Assembly: GCF_029910095.1 (NCBI RefSeq)
Contig: NZ_CP094526.1
Coordinates: forward strand, 3,100,001-3,164,000
Reading direction: 5' to 3'
Length of the DNA stretch: 64,000 nt
DNA from: Bradyrhizobium sp. ISRA464
GTDB taxonomy: Bacteria; Pseudomonadota; Alphaproteobacteria; Rhizobiales; Xanthobacteraceae
The notes under the pieces are model-generated. The model had not been told where the DNA came from, made no database searches, and saw only the letters and a program-made list of their open reading frames with translations. A program made the position numbers and the translations under genes. Numbering within the stretch: position 1 is the stretch's first letter; each line of letters begins with the position of its first letter. Shown piece by piece: positions 20,811 through 28,835 of the stretch.

Positions 20811-22010
20811 ATGTCCGGCACCGACAAGACCAAGGCAGGGCACGACCTTGCCGGTCCCGTCGTCATCCTGGTCGAGCCGCAGCTCGGCGAGAACATCGGC
20901 ATGGCCGCGCGCGCGATGGGCAACTTCGCGCTGACCAGGCTTCGCCTCGTCAAGCCGCGCGACGGCTGGCCGAACATCGCCGCCCAACGCGCGGCCGCGG
21001 GCGCCGACCACATCATCGGTTCCGTCGAGCTGTTCGACACCGTCGAACAGGCGATCGCCGACCTCACGCTGGTGTTCGCGACCACGGCCCGCGCCCACGA
21101 CCAGGCCAAGCCGGTGGTCGGGCCGGAGGCCGCGGCGCGCGAGATCGTCGGCCATGTCGGGCGTGGCGGCGGCGCCGGCATCCTGTTCGGGCGCGAGCGC
21201 TCCGGCCTGACCAACGAGGAGGTCGCGCTCGCCAACCGCATCATCACTTTCCCGGTGAACCCGGGCTTCGCCTCGCTCAACCTCGCGCAGGCAGTGCTGC
21301 TGACGGGCTATGAGTGGTTCAAGCTTTCGACCGCGGGCGCGCTGCCCTTCGCCATGCCCGAGCGGTCCGAGCCGGCGTCCCAGCACCAGATCCAGGCCTT
21401 CTTCGACAATCTCGTCGCCGAGCTCGACAAGGTCGAGTTCCTGCGGCCGGCGGAGAAGCGCGACACCATGCTGGTGAACCTGCGCAACATCTTCACCCGG
21501 ATGGACCCGACCAAGCAGGACATGCACACGCTGCACGGGGTGGTGATGGCGATCGCCGAAGGGCGCAAGGGCCCGGCCAAGGGCGGGGTGCTCGACGGCG
21601 CCCAGGCGACGCGCCTGCGTGCGCTGCTCGCCGAGCAGGGGCAGGGCGGCGCAACCGCCGACAACAGCAGCACCGTCCGCGGGTTGGCGCGGCTGCTCCG
21701 CCGCAACCCGACCGATGCCGAGCGGATCCTGTGGCAGGCGCTGACGCGGGACCGCCGCTTCGCCGGCCTGTTCAAGCGCCAGACCCCGGTCGGCCGCCAC
21801 ATCCCCGATTTCGTCTCCTTCGCCCACCGGATCGCGATCGAGCTGGTCAACCCGAATGAGAGCGAGGCGATCGCGGCCGACCGCGCCAAGCGCCGCGCCT
21901 GGCTCGAGGCGCGCGACTACCGCGTCGTCGACATGCAGGTCGCCGACGTGGAGCGCGATCTCGACGGTGAGTTGGCGCGGTTGGAGGCGAGTCTTCGGCA
22001 GGGGCGGTGA
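20811..22010 (+). CDS. trmJ: TrmJ-type tRNA methyltransferase fused to a degenerate DUF559 domain
   Basis: A 399-residue protein. Residues about 15-250 form a SpoU/TrmH-class methylase like TrmJ, which 2'-O-methylates position 32 of tRNAs: VEPQLGENIGMAARAMGNF near residues 22-40, ILFGRERSGLTNEE near 125, and FPVNPGFASLNLAQA near 150, all knot motifs. Residues about 287-399 match DUF559, a Vsr-like PD-(D/E)XK fold: RRNPTDAERILWQAL, FKRQTPVGRHIPDFV and RRAWLEARDYRVV. The Asp of DFV (333) and Glu344 remain. The usual ELDG-x-x-H is ELVNPNE, so the second acid and the His are lost. It sits just after the group II intron; GTGAAGTGAG precedes ATG 20811. Confidence 0.88.
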   Translation: MSGTDKTKAGHDLAGPVVILVEPQLGENIGMAARAMGNFALTRLRLVKPRDGWPNIAAQRAAAGADHIIGSVELFDTVEQAIADLTLVFATTARAHDQAKPVVGPEAAAREIVGHVGRGGGAGILFGRERSGLTNEEVALANRIITFPVNPGFASLNLAQAVLLTGYEWFKLSTAGALPFAMPERSEPASQHQIQAFFDNLVAELDKVEFLRPAEKRDTMLVNLRNIFTRMDPTKQDMHTLHGVVMAIAEGRKGPAKGGVLDGAQATRLRALLAEQGQGGATADNSSTVRGLARLLRRNPTDAERILWQALTRDRRFAGLFKRQTPVGRHIPDFVSFAHRIAIELVNPNESEAIAADRAKRRAWLEARDYRVVDMQVADVERDLDGELARLEASLRQGR

Positions 22011-22088
22011 GCTTAGCAAGGGCGATAACTTCACCGTTGGGATCAAGTCGGATAGTTCTCGTTTCGAGGTGTAAGCAGCTCGCTCGGT

Positions 22089-22192
22089 GTCATCACCCGC
22101 GAAAGCGGGTGATCCAGTATTCCAGAGACGTCAGGACTTGAGCCGAGAGGCCGCGGCGTACTGGATCGCCCGGTCAAGCCGGGCGATGACAG
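22089..22192 (+). repeat. 104-base palindromic repeat, second copy
   Basis: Same length, orientation and block order as 11304-11407: GTCATCACCCGCGAAAGCGGGTGATCCAGTA (described here in pieces: a short hairpin, then GATCCAGTA), GAGCCGAGAGGCCGCGGCGTACT, and the end hairpin CGCCCGG-TCAAG-CCGGGCG then ATGACAG. It lies 78 bases after the trmJ-type gene. Confidence 0.7.
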
Positions 22193-22257
22193 AAGTGGAT
22201 GGGGACGCAGCTTTGCATTCTCGCGACACGATCTGTCCGAGCTTTGCATCTCGTTCC

Positions 22258-22472
22258 GCCCTCTCAATTCGCAGAGGGCGCAGGGAAAGCCGGGTGCCGA
22301 TCGCACCCTTGGGTCCCGAGCAAATGGAAAGCTCGGGAGGTAGGACCACAGGTGAGACCGAAGAACACTCCGGCTTTCCCTGCGCGATGGCTTACGGCTT
22401 ATACGTGCTCTCCCCGGCGAGACTGGGCTTTGTTGTCACCGTCATCAGCAGAGGCATAGCCTCTTGCTGATG
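22258..22472. repeat. Nested-hairpin intergenic element
   Basis: A chain of exact stems: GCCCTCT/AGAGGGC (22258-22279); a perfect 16-base outer stem, GCGCAGGGAAAGCCGG (22278-22293) with CCGGCTTTCCCTGCGC (22370-22385). Inside it are two hairpins, GGGTGC/GCACCC (22292-22308) and TCCCGAGC/GCTCGGGA (22314-22338). Further on is CATCAGCAGAGGC with GCCTCTTGCTGATG (22443-22472, one bulge). The order suggests a multi-branch RNA or DNA structure. There is no open frame of note on either strand. Confidence 0.7.
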
Positions 22473-22815
22473 AGACACCTGCCACTAGGGCGTCAGGCCT
22501 GCACGACTTCACCCTCCGCCTTACGCGCACTCGTCAGTTGCGCAATCGGCGTCCACCGCATCTCGACCCAGCACTCGTGACGATCGCGCAGCGCCCCTCA
22601 GGCGGGTGAGACGGGCGGATAATACACTGAGTTTCATTTCTGGAAAACAGAAATATTTCTGCCGCGAGGGCTTGACGGGTTTTGCTGAGTTGCCCGTCGG
22701 GTTGATTTGTCGCACTTCACCCCGTGGACTTGCCGTGGACTTGCCGGGTCGCCGTCTCTCCTTGGCAGGAGAAACCAGGCCCCTTACAAGCGCCGGCGGC
22801 TGAGCGGCGCACCCC
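22473..22815. other. Intergenic stretch after the nested-hairpin element
   Basis: No gene is supported here. Small items seen: TTTCTG/CAGAAA hairpins around 22635-22665 and a tandem repeat of GTGGACTTGCC near 22732-22752. The interval ends at the RND pump stop codon (convergent with the trmJ-type gene). Confidence 0.5.
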
Positions 22816-25800
22816 TCACTCAGCAGCCTTGGAGCGATGAGATGAAGCCAAGTGAGTGAATTCCTCAGGTTTGGGTTCAAAGCGTCCATAGCGCAGCGCC
22901 AGTGTCGGCAATACGATCAGGTTAAGTGCCATCGACGTTACGAGCCCGCCCAGGATGACGATTGCCATCGGTCCCTGAATTTCACGGCCGGGTTCGTCCA
23001 TGCCGATCGCGAGCGGCAGGATGCCGAGCCCTGTCACGATCGACGTCATGAGGATAGGTGTAAGCCGATCGGCGGCGCCCGCGATGGCAGCCTCCAATCC
23101 CCATGCCCAGCCCTCCATTTCAACAAGATGTTCGTAATGTGCGATCATCAGGATCGAATTGCGAAGGCTGATGCCGAACAACGTGATGAAGCCGACCATG
23201 CCGCCCAGGGTCAAAACCCCACCGGTCGCGAAGACCGCCAGCACGCCGCCCACCAGCGCGAACGGCAGGTTCGCCAGCACCAGCAGCAGATTGCGCCAGT
23301 TCCGGGTGACGACCGACAGTAAGAGGACGATGCCGATCGTGGCGATCAGCGAGTTGACGATGAGATCGCGCTGCGACCGCGATTGCGCCTCCGCTGCACC
23401 GGCGAACTGGAGGTACGCTCCGGAGGGAAGATGGATCTTCGAGGCAATCATCGCCTTGGCCGCGCGAACATAGGAAACCACATCGGTCCCTGTGACGTTG
23501 GCTGTCACGGTTTGAACGCGACGCGCTCCTTCGTGGAGGACCTGGTAGCGTCCCGAACTTTGGTAAATGTCTGCGATCTGCCTGAGCGTGACGTACACGC
23601 CACTCGGACTGCGCAATGGCAGATCGCCGACCTTGGTAATGTTGTCCCGGCTGGCAGCGTCCAGGATCGTCATGACGTCGAAGACCTGATTGCCTTCATA
23701 GGTCTGCCCGACGACGTCGCCCTGATAGGCGGTGCGGATCAATTCGAGCACCTCCACCGCGTCGAAACCCCAACGCTCCAGATCGGGATTGCGGAGGCGG
23801 ATCGTCAGCTGCGGCAGGCCTGGCGGCGACTGCACCTGAACATCGGTCGCGCCAGGAACCTCATTTAATACCTGGGCAATTTCCCGCGCCTTGCGATCGA
23901 GGAGGTCGAGATCATTGCCGAAGACGTTGACCACAACGGCCGCGGTGTATCCCGAGAGCGTTTCCTCGATGCGCTCGGTCAGAAAAGTCATGACGGAGGC
24001 GCTTACGCCGACGAAGCCGGCGAGCGTTCGGCGAATGTCTGCTTCGGCCTTCTCGGTGTCGTCTCCTGACAACCCCGGCTTCAAAGCAACTTCGAGCTCA
24101 CTGTAGTGAGGCCCAAAGGTGTCCTCGGACTCTTCCGCCCGCCCTGCGCGCTGCGCAACCGACCGCACCTCAGGCAATTTTAGCAATGCATCGGCGATGC
24201 GCGCGCCAACTTGCAGCGAACCCTCGATGGATGTACCCGGCACTGTCGCCATGTGGACGACGAAGTGCCCCTCCTTCAACTCGGGAATGAGCCCGCGGCC
24301 GAAAAACGGCAGCGCAGCGCAGCCGGCAATCGTCAGCGCGGCAGCGACCGTGATCAGCGTACGCGGCCATTCTGCAAGCTTCCGCAACAAGCCCTGGTAG
24401 CCAGCGCGCACCCAGCGGATCACGGGCGGATCGCCGGCGGGAATCCTGTCCGGCAGGAGCGCCATCGACAAGGCGGGCGTGACGGTCAACGCGACGACAA
24501 GCGAGGCCATGACGGCGGTAGCGTAGGCGAGCCCGAGCGGAGCAAACAGGCGTCCAACCGTTCCGGACAATGCCATCACCGGCAAGACCACCAAAATGAC
24601 GGCGAAGGTTGCATAGACGACGGCGCCGCGAACCTCGAGCGTTGCATCGAGGACCACCTGAGCGAACGGCCGCGGCTCGGGCAGCCTTCTGTTCTCGCGC
24701 AGGCGTCGCACGATGTTCTCGACGTCGATCACCGCGTCATCCACGACAACGCCGATCGCGATGGCCAGCCCGCCAAGCGTCATCGTGTCGAGCGAGGCGC
24801 CCATGCGCTCGAGGATCAGCGTGGCGGCAAAGAGCGAAAGCGGGATCTCGGCGCAGGAGATCGCTGCTGTCCGCATGTCGAACAGAAAGAGGAACAAGAC
24901 GACGATAACCAGAATGCCGCCCAAAACCAGCGAATCCCGGACATTGCTGGTTGCCACGTTGATGAAATTTGCCGGTCGGAAAAGATCGGCGTGGAGCGTG
25001 ATGCCATCCGCCGCAAGACCCGGCCGCAGCTCTTCCAGTGCCGCTTCGACCTCCTGCGTGACCTTGAGCGTGTCGGCGGCATATTGCTCTGCCAGATTGA
25101 GAATGACGCCGGGCTTTCCTCCAATCTCGGCACCGCCGATGGGTGGTACAGGCGCGTCAACGACATCGGCCACGTTCCCCAGCGTGACACTCGCGGCCCC
25201 CCGGCTCAGCAGCACGGTTCGCGCGATGGCATCTGGCTTGAGCGATTGTCCCTCGGTCTGAAAGACAATCCGCTGGTTTCTTGTGTCGATGAAGCCCGAG
25301 CCGCGCACGCCGGTCGACCGGCGCGCTGCGGTCAGCACATCGTTGAGCGTCAGGCCGTATCGGATCAATTCGTCAGGGTGGACCTGGATCTGGATCGAGC
25401 GCTTGTCGCCCCCGAACACCGTGACGCTGGCCACCCCGGGAACGGCGAGCAGGCGCAAGCGAACCGTCCAGTCCGCGACCGTGCGCAGCTCCATCAATGA
25501 GCGCGTCTCGGACGTCAAGCCAACCACCAGCATTCGGCTGGTCGATGACGTGAGCGGCGTCATGACGGGCGCCTGCACCCCCTGCGGAAGCTGCTGCGCG
25601 GCAGCCGCCAAACGTTCAGCGACAACTTGCCGGTCGCGATAAATGTCGCTCGACGAATTGAAAAACACCGTCACGACGGATAGCCCCTGGATCGACGTGG
25701 AGCGCAGGGTCCGGACGCCAGGGACGCCACTGATGGCGTTCTCGATCGGACGTGTGACGAGGACCTCGACCTGCTCGGGCGTCAGCCCGACGGCTTCGGT

Positions 25801-25974
25801 CTGAATACTGACCTGGGGCGGCGCAAATTCGGGGAAGACATCGTACTTGGCGCGGCCAAGCCCATAGACCCCGTAGGCGACGAGAACGCAAGCGAGCGCG
25901 ACGACAATGCCGCGGAATCGGATCGCCCAAGCGAGGATCGCGGCCTGTGGACCAGAACGCGAGGCGGCGCTCAC
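22816..25974 (-). CDS. Heavy-metal-type RND efflux pump (CusA/CzcA family)
   Basis: A 1,052-residue inner-membrane pump that exports substrate with proton influx as part of a tripartite system. Start is the GTG at 25974, which overlaps the adaptor stop (GTGA), so I reject the long upstream extension. Helix 1 is RFRGIVVALACVLVAYGVYG, then KYDVFPEFAPPQVSIQTEA, as in CzcA. The TM4 signature AIGVVVDDAVIDVENIVRRL near residues 400-420 marks the heavy-metal class, and a second set of helices is at 870-1030. No methionine ladder like that of CusA is apparent, so the metal is not predictable. The upstream gene is its adaptor; no outer-membrane partner is in the window. Confidence 0.92.
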   Translation of the reverse strand: MSAASRSGPQAAILAWAIRFRGIVVALACVLVAYGVYGLGRAKYDVFPEFAPPQVSIQTEAVGLTPEQVEVLVTRPIENAISGVPGVRTLRSTSIQGLSVVTVFFNSSSDIYRDRQVVAERLAAAAQQLPQGVQAPVMTPLTSSTSRMLVVGLTSETRSLMELRTVADWTVRLRLLAVPGVASVTVFGGDKRSIQIQVHPDELIRYGLTLNDVLTAARRSTGVRGSGFIDTRNQRIVFQTEGQSLKPDAIARTVLLSRGAASVTLGNVADVVDAPVPPIGGAEIGGKPGVILNLAEQYAADTLKVTQEVEAALEELRPGLAADGITLHADLFRPANFINVATSNVRDSLVLGGILVIVVLFLFLFDMRTAAISCAEIPLSLFAATLILERMGASLDTMTLGGLAIAIGVVVDDAVIDVENIVRRLRENRRLPEPRPFAQVVLDATLEVRGAVVYATFAVILVVLPVMALSGTVGRLFAPLGLAYATAVMASLVVALTVTPALSMALLPDRIPAGDPPVIRWVRAGYQGLLRKLAEWPRTLITVAAALTIAGCAALPFFGRGLIPELKEGHFVVHMATVPGTSIEGSLQVGARIADALLKLPEVRSVAQRAGRAEESEDTFGPHYSELEVALKPGLSGDDTEKAEADIRRTLAGFVGVSASVMTFLTERIEETLSGYTAAVVVNVFGNDLDLLDRKAREIAQVLNEVPGATDVQVQSPPGLPQLTIRLRNPDLERWGFDAVEVLELIRTAYQGDVVGQTYEGNQVFDVMTILDAASRDNITKVGDLPLRSPSGVYVTLRQIADIYQSSGRYQVLHEGARRVQTVTANVTGTDVVSYVRAAKAMIASKIHLPSGAYLQFAGAAEAQSRSQRDLIVNSLIATIGIVLLLSVVTRNWRNLLLVLANLPFALVGGVLAVFATGGVLTLGGMVGFITLFGISLRNSILMIAHYEHLVEMEGWAWGLEAAIAGAADRLTPILMTSIVTGLGILPLAIGMDEPGREIQGPMAIVILGGLVTSMALNLIVLPTLALRYGRFEPKPEEFTHLASSHRSKAAE

Positions 25975-27044
25975 TGCGAATCCTCGCCAACCTGGATTTG
26001 TGCGCGGAACTCCTCGGACAGCAGCAACTGCGCACCTTGTGTGACGATCTCCGCGTCTTTCGCCACGTTGTTTGCGATGTAGCCGCCGTCCGGTGTTGGC
26101 GCGTCCGTTGCGATTGCCAGGCGTGTGAAACTCGACGGGGCCGTGCGGCGATAGATCCAGGCTCGACCTTGCCACCAGACGACAGCGGAGGCTGGCACTG
26201 CGACGCCCTCGATCGATTTGCCGGTGGGCAGGAAGGCGAGCACGTTCATCCCGGGCAGAACGCCACTTGCCGCTGCCACGGTGTAGAAGAAGCTGACGCC
26301 CTGAATCCTCGGGTCGATGCGCGTTGCTGGCGATACGAAGGCGATCTGTTGCCGAGCGTCGCCGACCTTTATCGAAGCCGTGGCAGGTGGCGTCGGGAGC
26401 ACCACGCCGGGGGGCAGGGTGATTTGCAACAGGAAACTCTGCCGCTCGATCAGCGCCTTGATCATCGGGGACTCCTCGATCAGCGATTTGCCGAGAACGG
26501 CGCCCCACTCCTGGTAGGCCGTTGCGCTGAGGGTGCGTACCTGAGCTTCCGCTGCGACCAGACTGGCCTGGTCCGTACCGAAAGCCGCCTCGGCGGCCTG
26601 CACCTGGGCCTGCGAGACGACGTGAGTCTCGTTGAAAAGCTTTTGCGCGCGGTCGTATGCCGGTTTCGACATCGCAAGCTTCGCCTGTGCGGTCTGCACC
26701 TGCGCCTTGGCATTGGCGTAACTGTTGCTGAGCTCAGTCAGTCGCGCGACATCGAGAACCATTCCGTAGGCGCGAAGCTGCTCTGGATGGGGAGTCGAAG
26801 ACAGAACACCTGTCTCGATGCCGCTGCGTTGTTGCGTATCGGCGTCGAGCCTGATCACCCGTTCGCCGTTCTTATCGGAGACCCGAACCGGGACCTTGAT
26901 AGCCCCTTCCTGCTGCTCCTCGACTGCGGCCTTCTCCCGTCCCGCGACGAGTCCCCAACCCAGCAGAGCACCGCAAGCGACGACGGCCGCCGCAACCAGC
27001 AGTCTCACCGACCACGACACTGCCGATTCCTTCTGCCGGCTCAT
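25971..27044 (-). CDS. RND periplasmic adaptor subunit
   Basis: A 357-residue membrane-fusion protein that bridges the RND pump and an outer-membrane channel. An N-terminal anchor helix (VRLLVAAAVVACGALLGWGL) is followed by a beta-barrel/lipoyl region and a helical hairpin of about residues 100-170 rich in Ala, Gln and Lys (AKAQVQTAQAKLAMSKPAYDRA). The barrel returns after that, with SIEGVAVPASAVVWWQGRAWIYR near 275. No metal-binding His-rich extension is seen. GGGGACG precedes ATG 27044. Its stop overlaps the pump start by four bases. A good minus-strand TATAAT at 27128-27133 may serve as its -10 element. Confidence 0.9.
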   Translation of the reverse strand: MSRQKESAVSWSVRLLVAAAVVACGALLGWGLVAGREKAAVEEQQEGAIKVPVRVSDKNGERVIRLDADTQQRSGIETGVLSSTPHPEQLRAYGMVLDVARLTELSNSYANAKAQVQTAQAKLAMSKPAYDRAQKLFNETHVVSQAQVQAAEAAFGTDQASLVAAEAQVRTLSATAYQEWGAVLGKSLIEESPMIKALIERQSFLLQITLPPGVVLPTPPATASIKVGDARQQIAFVSPATRIDPRIQGVSFFYTVAAASGVLPGMNVLAFLPTGKSIEGVAVPASAVVWWQGRAWIYRRTAPSSFTRLAIATDAPTPDGGYIANNVAKDAEIVTQGAQLLLSEEFRAQIQVGEDSQ

Positions 27045-27168
27045 GTGGCGTCCCCGACCAAGCTCGTCCCGGATTCACGGCCAAGTCTCGAGTGTCTGAC
27101 TGATGCGTGGTTAGCGCGCTTTGGTATCATTATAGCCAAAAACTTCGCTTTGCTCGGGCGCGTTCCAA

Positions 27169-27206
27169 TTGATTTGTAACCATGGTAACACTATATTGTT
27201 GCCATG
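27169..27206 (+). promoter_or_regulatory. Leaderless promoter and overlapping operator of the ChrB-like gene
   Basis: TTGATT (27169-27174) and TATATT (27192-27197) are 17 bases apart, a good sigma-70 pair. Only six bases separate the -10 box from the ATG at 27204, so transcription should begin at or next to the A of the start codon. No ribosome binding site exists. An inverted repeat, CATGGTAACA-CTATAT-TGTTGCCATG (27181-27206, 9 of 10 positions pairing), covers the -10 box and ends exactly on the start codon. Bound protein would block transcription. Confidence 0.65.
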
Positions 27207-27779
27207 TCACAACCAAATTGGCTGCTTCTGACCTACAAAGTTCCGTCCGAACCCGGTGCCAGGCGGGTCGCGTTATGGCGTCGCGTGAAAGCAATGGGCG
27301 CGGTCTATCTTCAGAACGGTGTTTGCCTGCTTCCGAAAACGGATGCGCACATCAGGCAGCTGAAGATGATCGAGAACGAGGTCGCCGAGATGGATGGTGA
27401 GGCCGTCATCCTGGAGACGGTCGCGCTCGACAAAAGTCAGGAGGACAAGGTCGTCGACCGCTTCAAGGCGGACCGCGATGAACAATATCGCGAATTCCTC
27501 GGGCGCTGCGCCGACTTCGAGAAGGAGATCGCAAAGGAATTCTCCATCAACAAGTTCACCTACGCGGAGCTCGAGGAGGAAGATACAGATCTCAAGAAGC
27601 TTCAGGGATGGCTGGAGAAAATCAAGAAGCTCGACTTCTACGGCGCAACGCTTGCCGCCGAGGCAGAGAGGCAACTCAAGGCCTGTGAAGCGCTGCTTGA
27701 GAGCTATGCGCAACGGGTATTTGAGGCCCAAGACGAAAATCGCGTCGAAAATCGCGGCGAAAATCGCATCAAGGATTGA
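27204..27779 (+). CDS. ChrB N-terminal-domain-like protein, putative regulator of the divergent RND operon
   Basis: A 191-residue soluble protein. The start, NWLLLTYKVPSEPGARRVALWRRVKAMGAVYLQNGVCLLP (split: a WLLLTY strand, RRVALWRR helix, GAVYLQNGVCLLP strand), matches the N-terminal domain of ChrB, known as a chromate-responsive regulator. The metal-binding C-terminal ChrB domain is missing. Instead there is a long charged helical region (EYREF, KKLQGWLEKIKKLDF) and a tail with repeated ENR triplets (VENRGENRIKD). It is divergent from the RND pump operon. The palindrome over its own start suggests autoregulation, and it may also act on the pump genes. A role in chromate itself is not shown. 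Confidence 0.7.
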   Translation: MSQPNWLLLTYKVPSEPGARRVALWRRVKAMGAVYLQNGVCLLPKTDAHIRQLKMIENEVAEMDGEAVILETVALDKSQEDKVVDRFKADRDEQYREFLGRCADFEKEIAKEFSINKFTYAELEEEDTDLKKLQGWLEKIKKLDFYGATLAAEAERQLKACEALLESYAQRVFEAQDENRVENRGENRIKD

Positions 27780-28144
27780 CACTTCGTTCGGCCAGACGCC
27801 GGTCGCTGCAGGCCGTTTCTCGTGCGCTTGATCACCAACGTCCCGGATAGCCCATTTGGGACATGAACCTTGGGCCGGGGTGTGTAGACCTATAGCTACC
27901 GGGATTTTGCATCACCTTCCTGGGGCTAGAGCCAACGCCGCTCGCACGTATTTCAAGCGGGCGGCGTTGTGTTGTTTGGCGCACACATTGTTTGCCGAAC
28001 ACAAAGGCGTTTGCCGCACACAAAGGCCCCGACGCAGGGGCTGATGCGCCAGGGCCTTCTCCAGATGGCAGTACGGACCGGTAACGCGCGCTGTCCTGAT
28101 TTGTTCCTGCGACCGCCATGCGTTGGCGATCGAGTTTCACGCAT
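27780..28144. other. Intergenic interval holding repeat copy C
   Basis: Besides the repeat, 27975-28030 has three spaced copies of a motif like ACACAAAGGC or ACACATTG, each followed by TTTGCCG or similar, a small imperfect tandem array. No gene was found on either strand. Confidence 0.5.
27852..27968 (-). repeat. Dispersed intergenic repeat, copy C (inverted)
   Basis: Read on the minus strand it starts AACGCCGCCCGCTTGAAATA, then GTGCGAGCGGCGTT, CTCTAGCCCCAGGAAGGT, GCAAAATCC, and ends near CCCAAGGTTCATG, the order of copies A and B 23 kb away. The 3' palindrome of A and B is missing. Confidence 0.7.
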
Positions 28145-28414
28145 TCATTTGCAGAGATGCATCTGACCGTCGTCGCCCTTGAAGAATGTGTCCCGCTGAC
28201 ACGAGACGCCCTTGCGGCCGGCGTTGTCGTCGGATGTGCGCGGGTTGTCTTTGCTGGAAGCGTGTCCAGCACCTTTCGGCGGTGTGGCAGTATCTGCGCC
28301 AACGGTGCCGGTTGCGCCGCGACCGTGGCCGGTCGCTGCATCGCGTGCAATTGCAGGGCCCGCGAGCGCACAGGAAAGAATGGAGCAGGCGACGACAAGG
28401 TGTGCGAGTTTCAT
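28145..28414 (-). CDS. Small secreted hypothetical protein (89 aa)
   Basis: ATG 28414 follows GAGGAGG at five bases. A signal peptide (MKLAHLVVACSILSCALA) ends around AIA. The mature part is a Gly/Ala/Thr-rich, low-complexity region with scattered His and Lys, followed by a short C-terminal motif with two cysteines (VSCQRDTFFKGDDGQMHLCK). The Cys pair would fit a disulfide in the periplasm. The frame extends upstream, but signal peptide and ribosome binding site fix the start. Function is unknown. Confidence 0.75.
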   Translation of the reverse strand: MKLAHLVVACSILSCALAGPAIARDAATGHGRGATGTVGADTATPPKGAGHASSKDNPRTSDDNAGRKGVSCQRDTFFKGDDGQMHLCK

Positions 28415-28564
28415 GCGAACCTCCTCATGGCCCCTGTCGCGGGAGGTAGGAACCAACGGAGCGGGATCAAGCATTTTGCCTGCCGACATGCGATCAGCAA
28501 TGACCCTGGGGCAGGCCCGCGGCGGGCCGCCGGCAACGGGCGCTTGGGGGTGACCCGCCCAGAG

Positions 28565-28720
28565 CTAACGTCGATTGGCGGAAAACTCCGTCGGGCAATT
28601 CGGACACGACAAGTCGGCCTTATCCCGCACCCGCCAAATCAGAAAGCCTCCGAGCAGAAGGGCGGTGATGACCAGCTTGGCCAATGTATCGTTGCTCAGC
28701 AAATGCGCCCCCGGCTTCAT
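28565..28720 (-). CDS. Possible small membrane protein with CPNC motif
   Basis: A 51-residue frame from ATG 28720: a polar N-terminus, one hydrophobic helix (LAKLVITALLLGGFLIW), then a short tail with a Cys pair, SCPNCPTEF. The CxxC could bind metal or act in redox. Ribosome binding is weak, and the longer frame (to 28810) is not attractive. I keep it at low confidence because helix plus CxxC is a coherent design. Confidence 0.4.
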   Translation of the reverse strand: MKPGAHLLSNDTLAKLVITALLLGGFLIWRVRDKADLSCPNCPTEFSANRR

Positions 28721-28835
28721 GAGACACCAAGTATTCGATGAGCGGACGGCGAGGGCAAGGGGCCATCGGCCCTCGAGGGGAATTCGATCGAACATCGCGG
28801 CCGGGCGCACGTTCTACTTTTCCAGCAATCCCGAA

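Noticed and set aside
22816..26508. Longer RND pump starting at 26508
   Set aside because: The extra 178 residues are Arg/His-rich out-of-frame translation of the adaptor gene; the GTG at 25974 overlaps the adaptor stop and starts the first membrane helix.
27975..28030. Short spaced ACACAAAGGC-like motifs as a CRISPR or iteron array
   Set aside because: Only three imperfect copies, irregular spacing and no cas or rep gene nearby.
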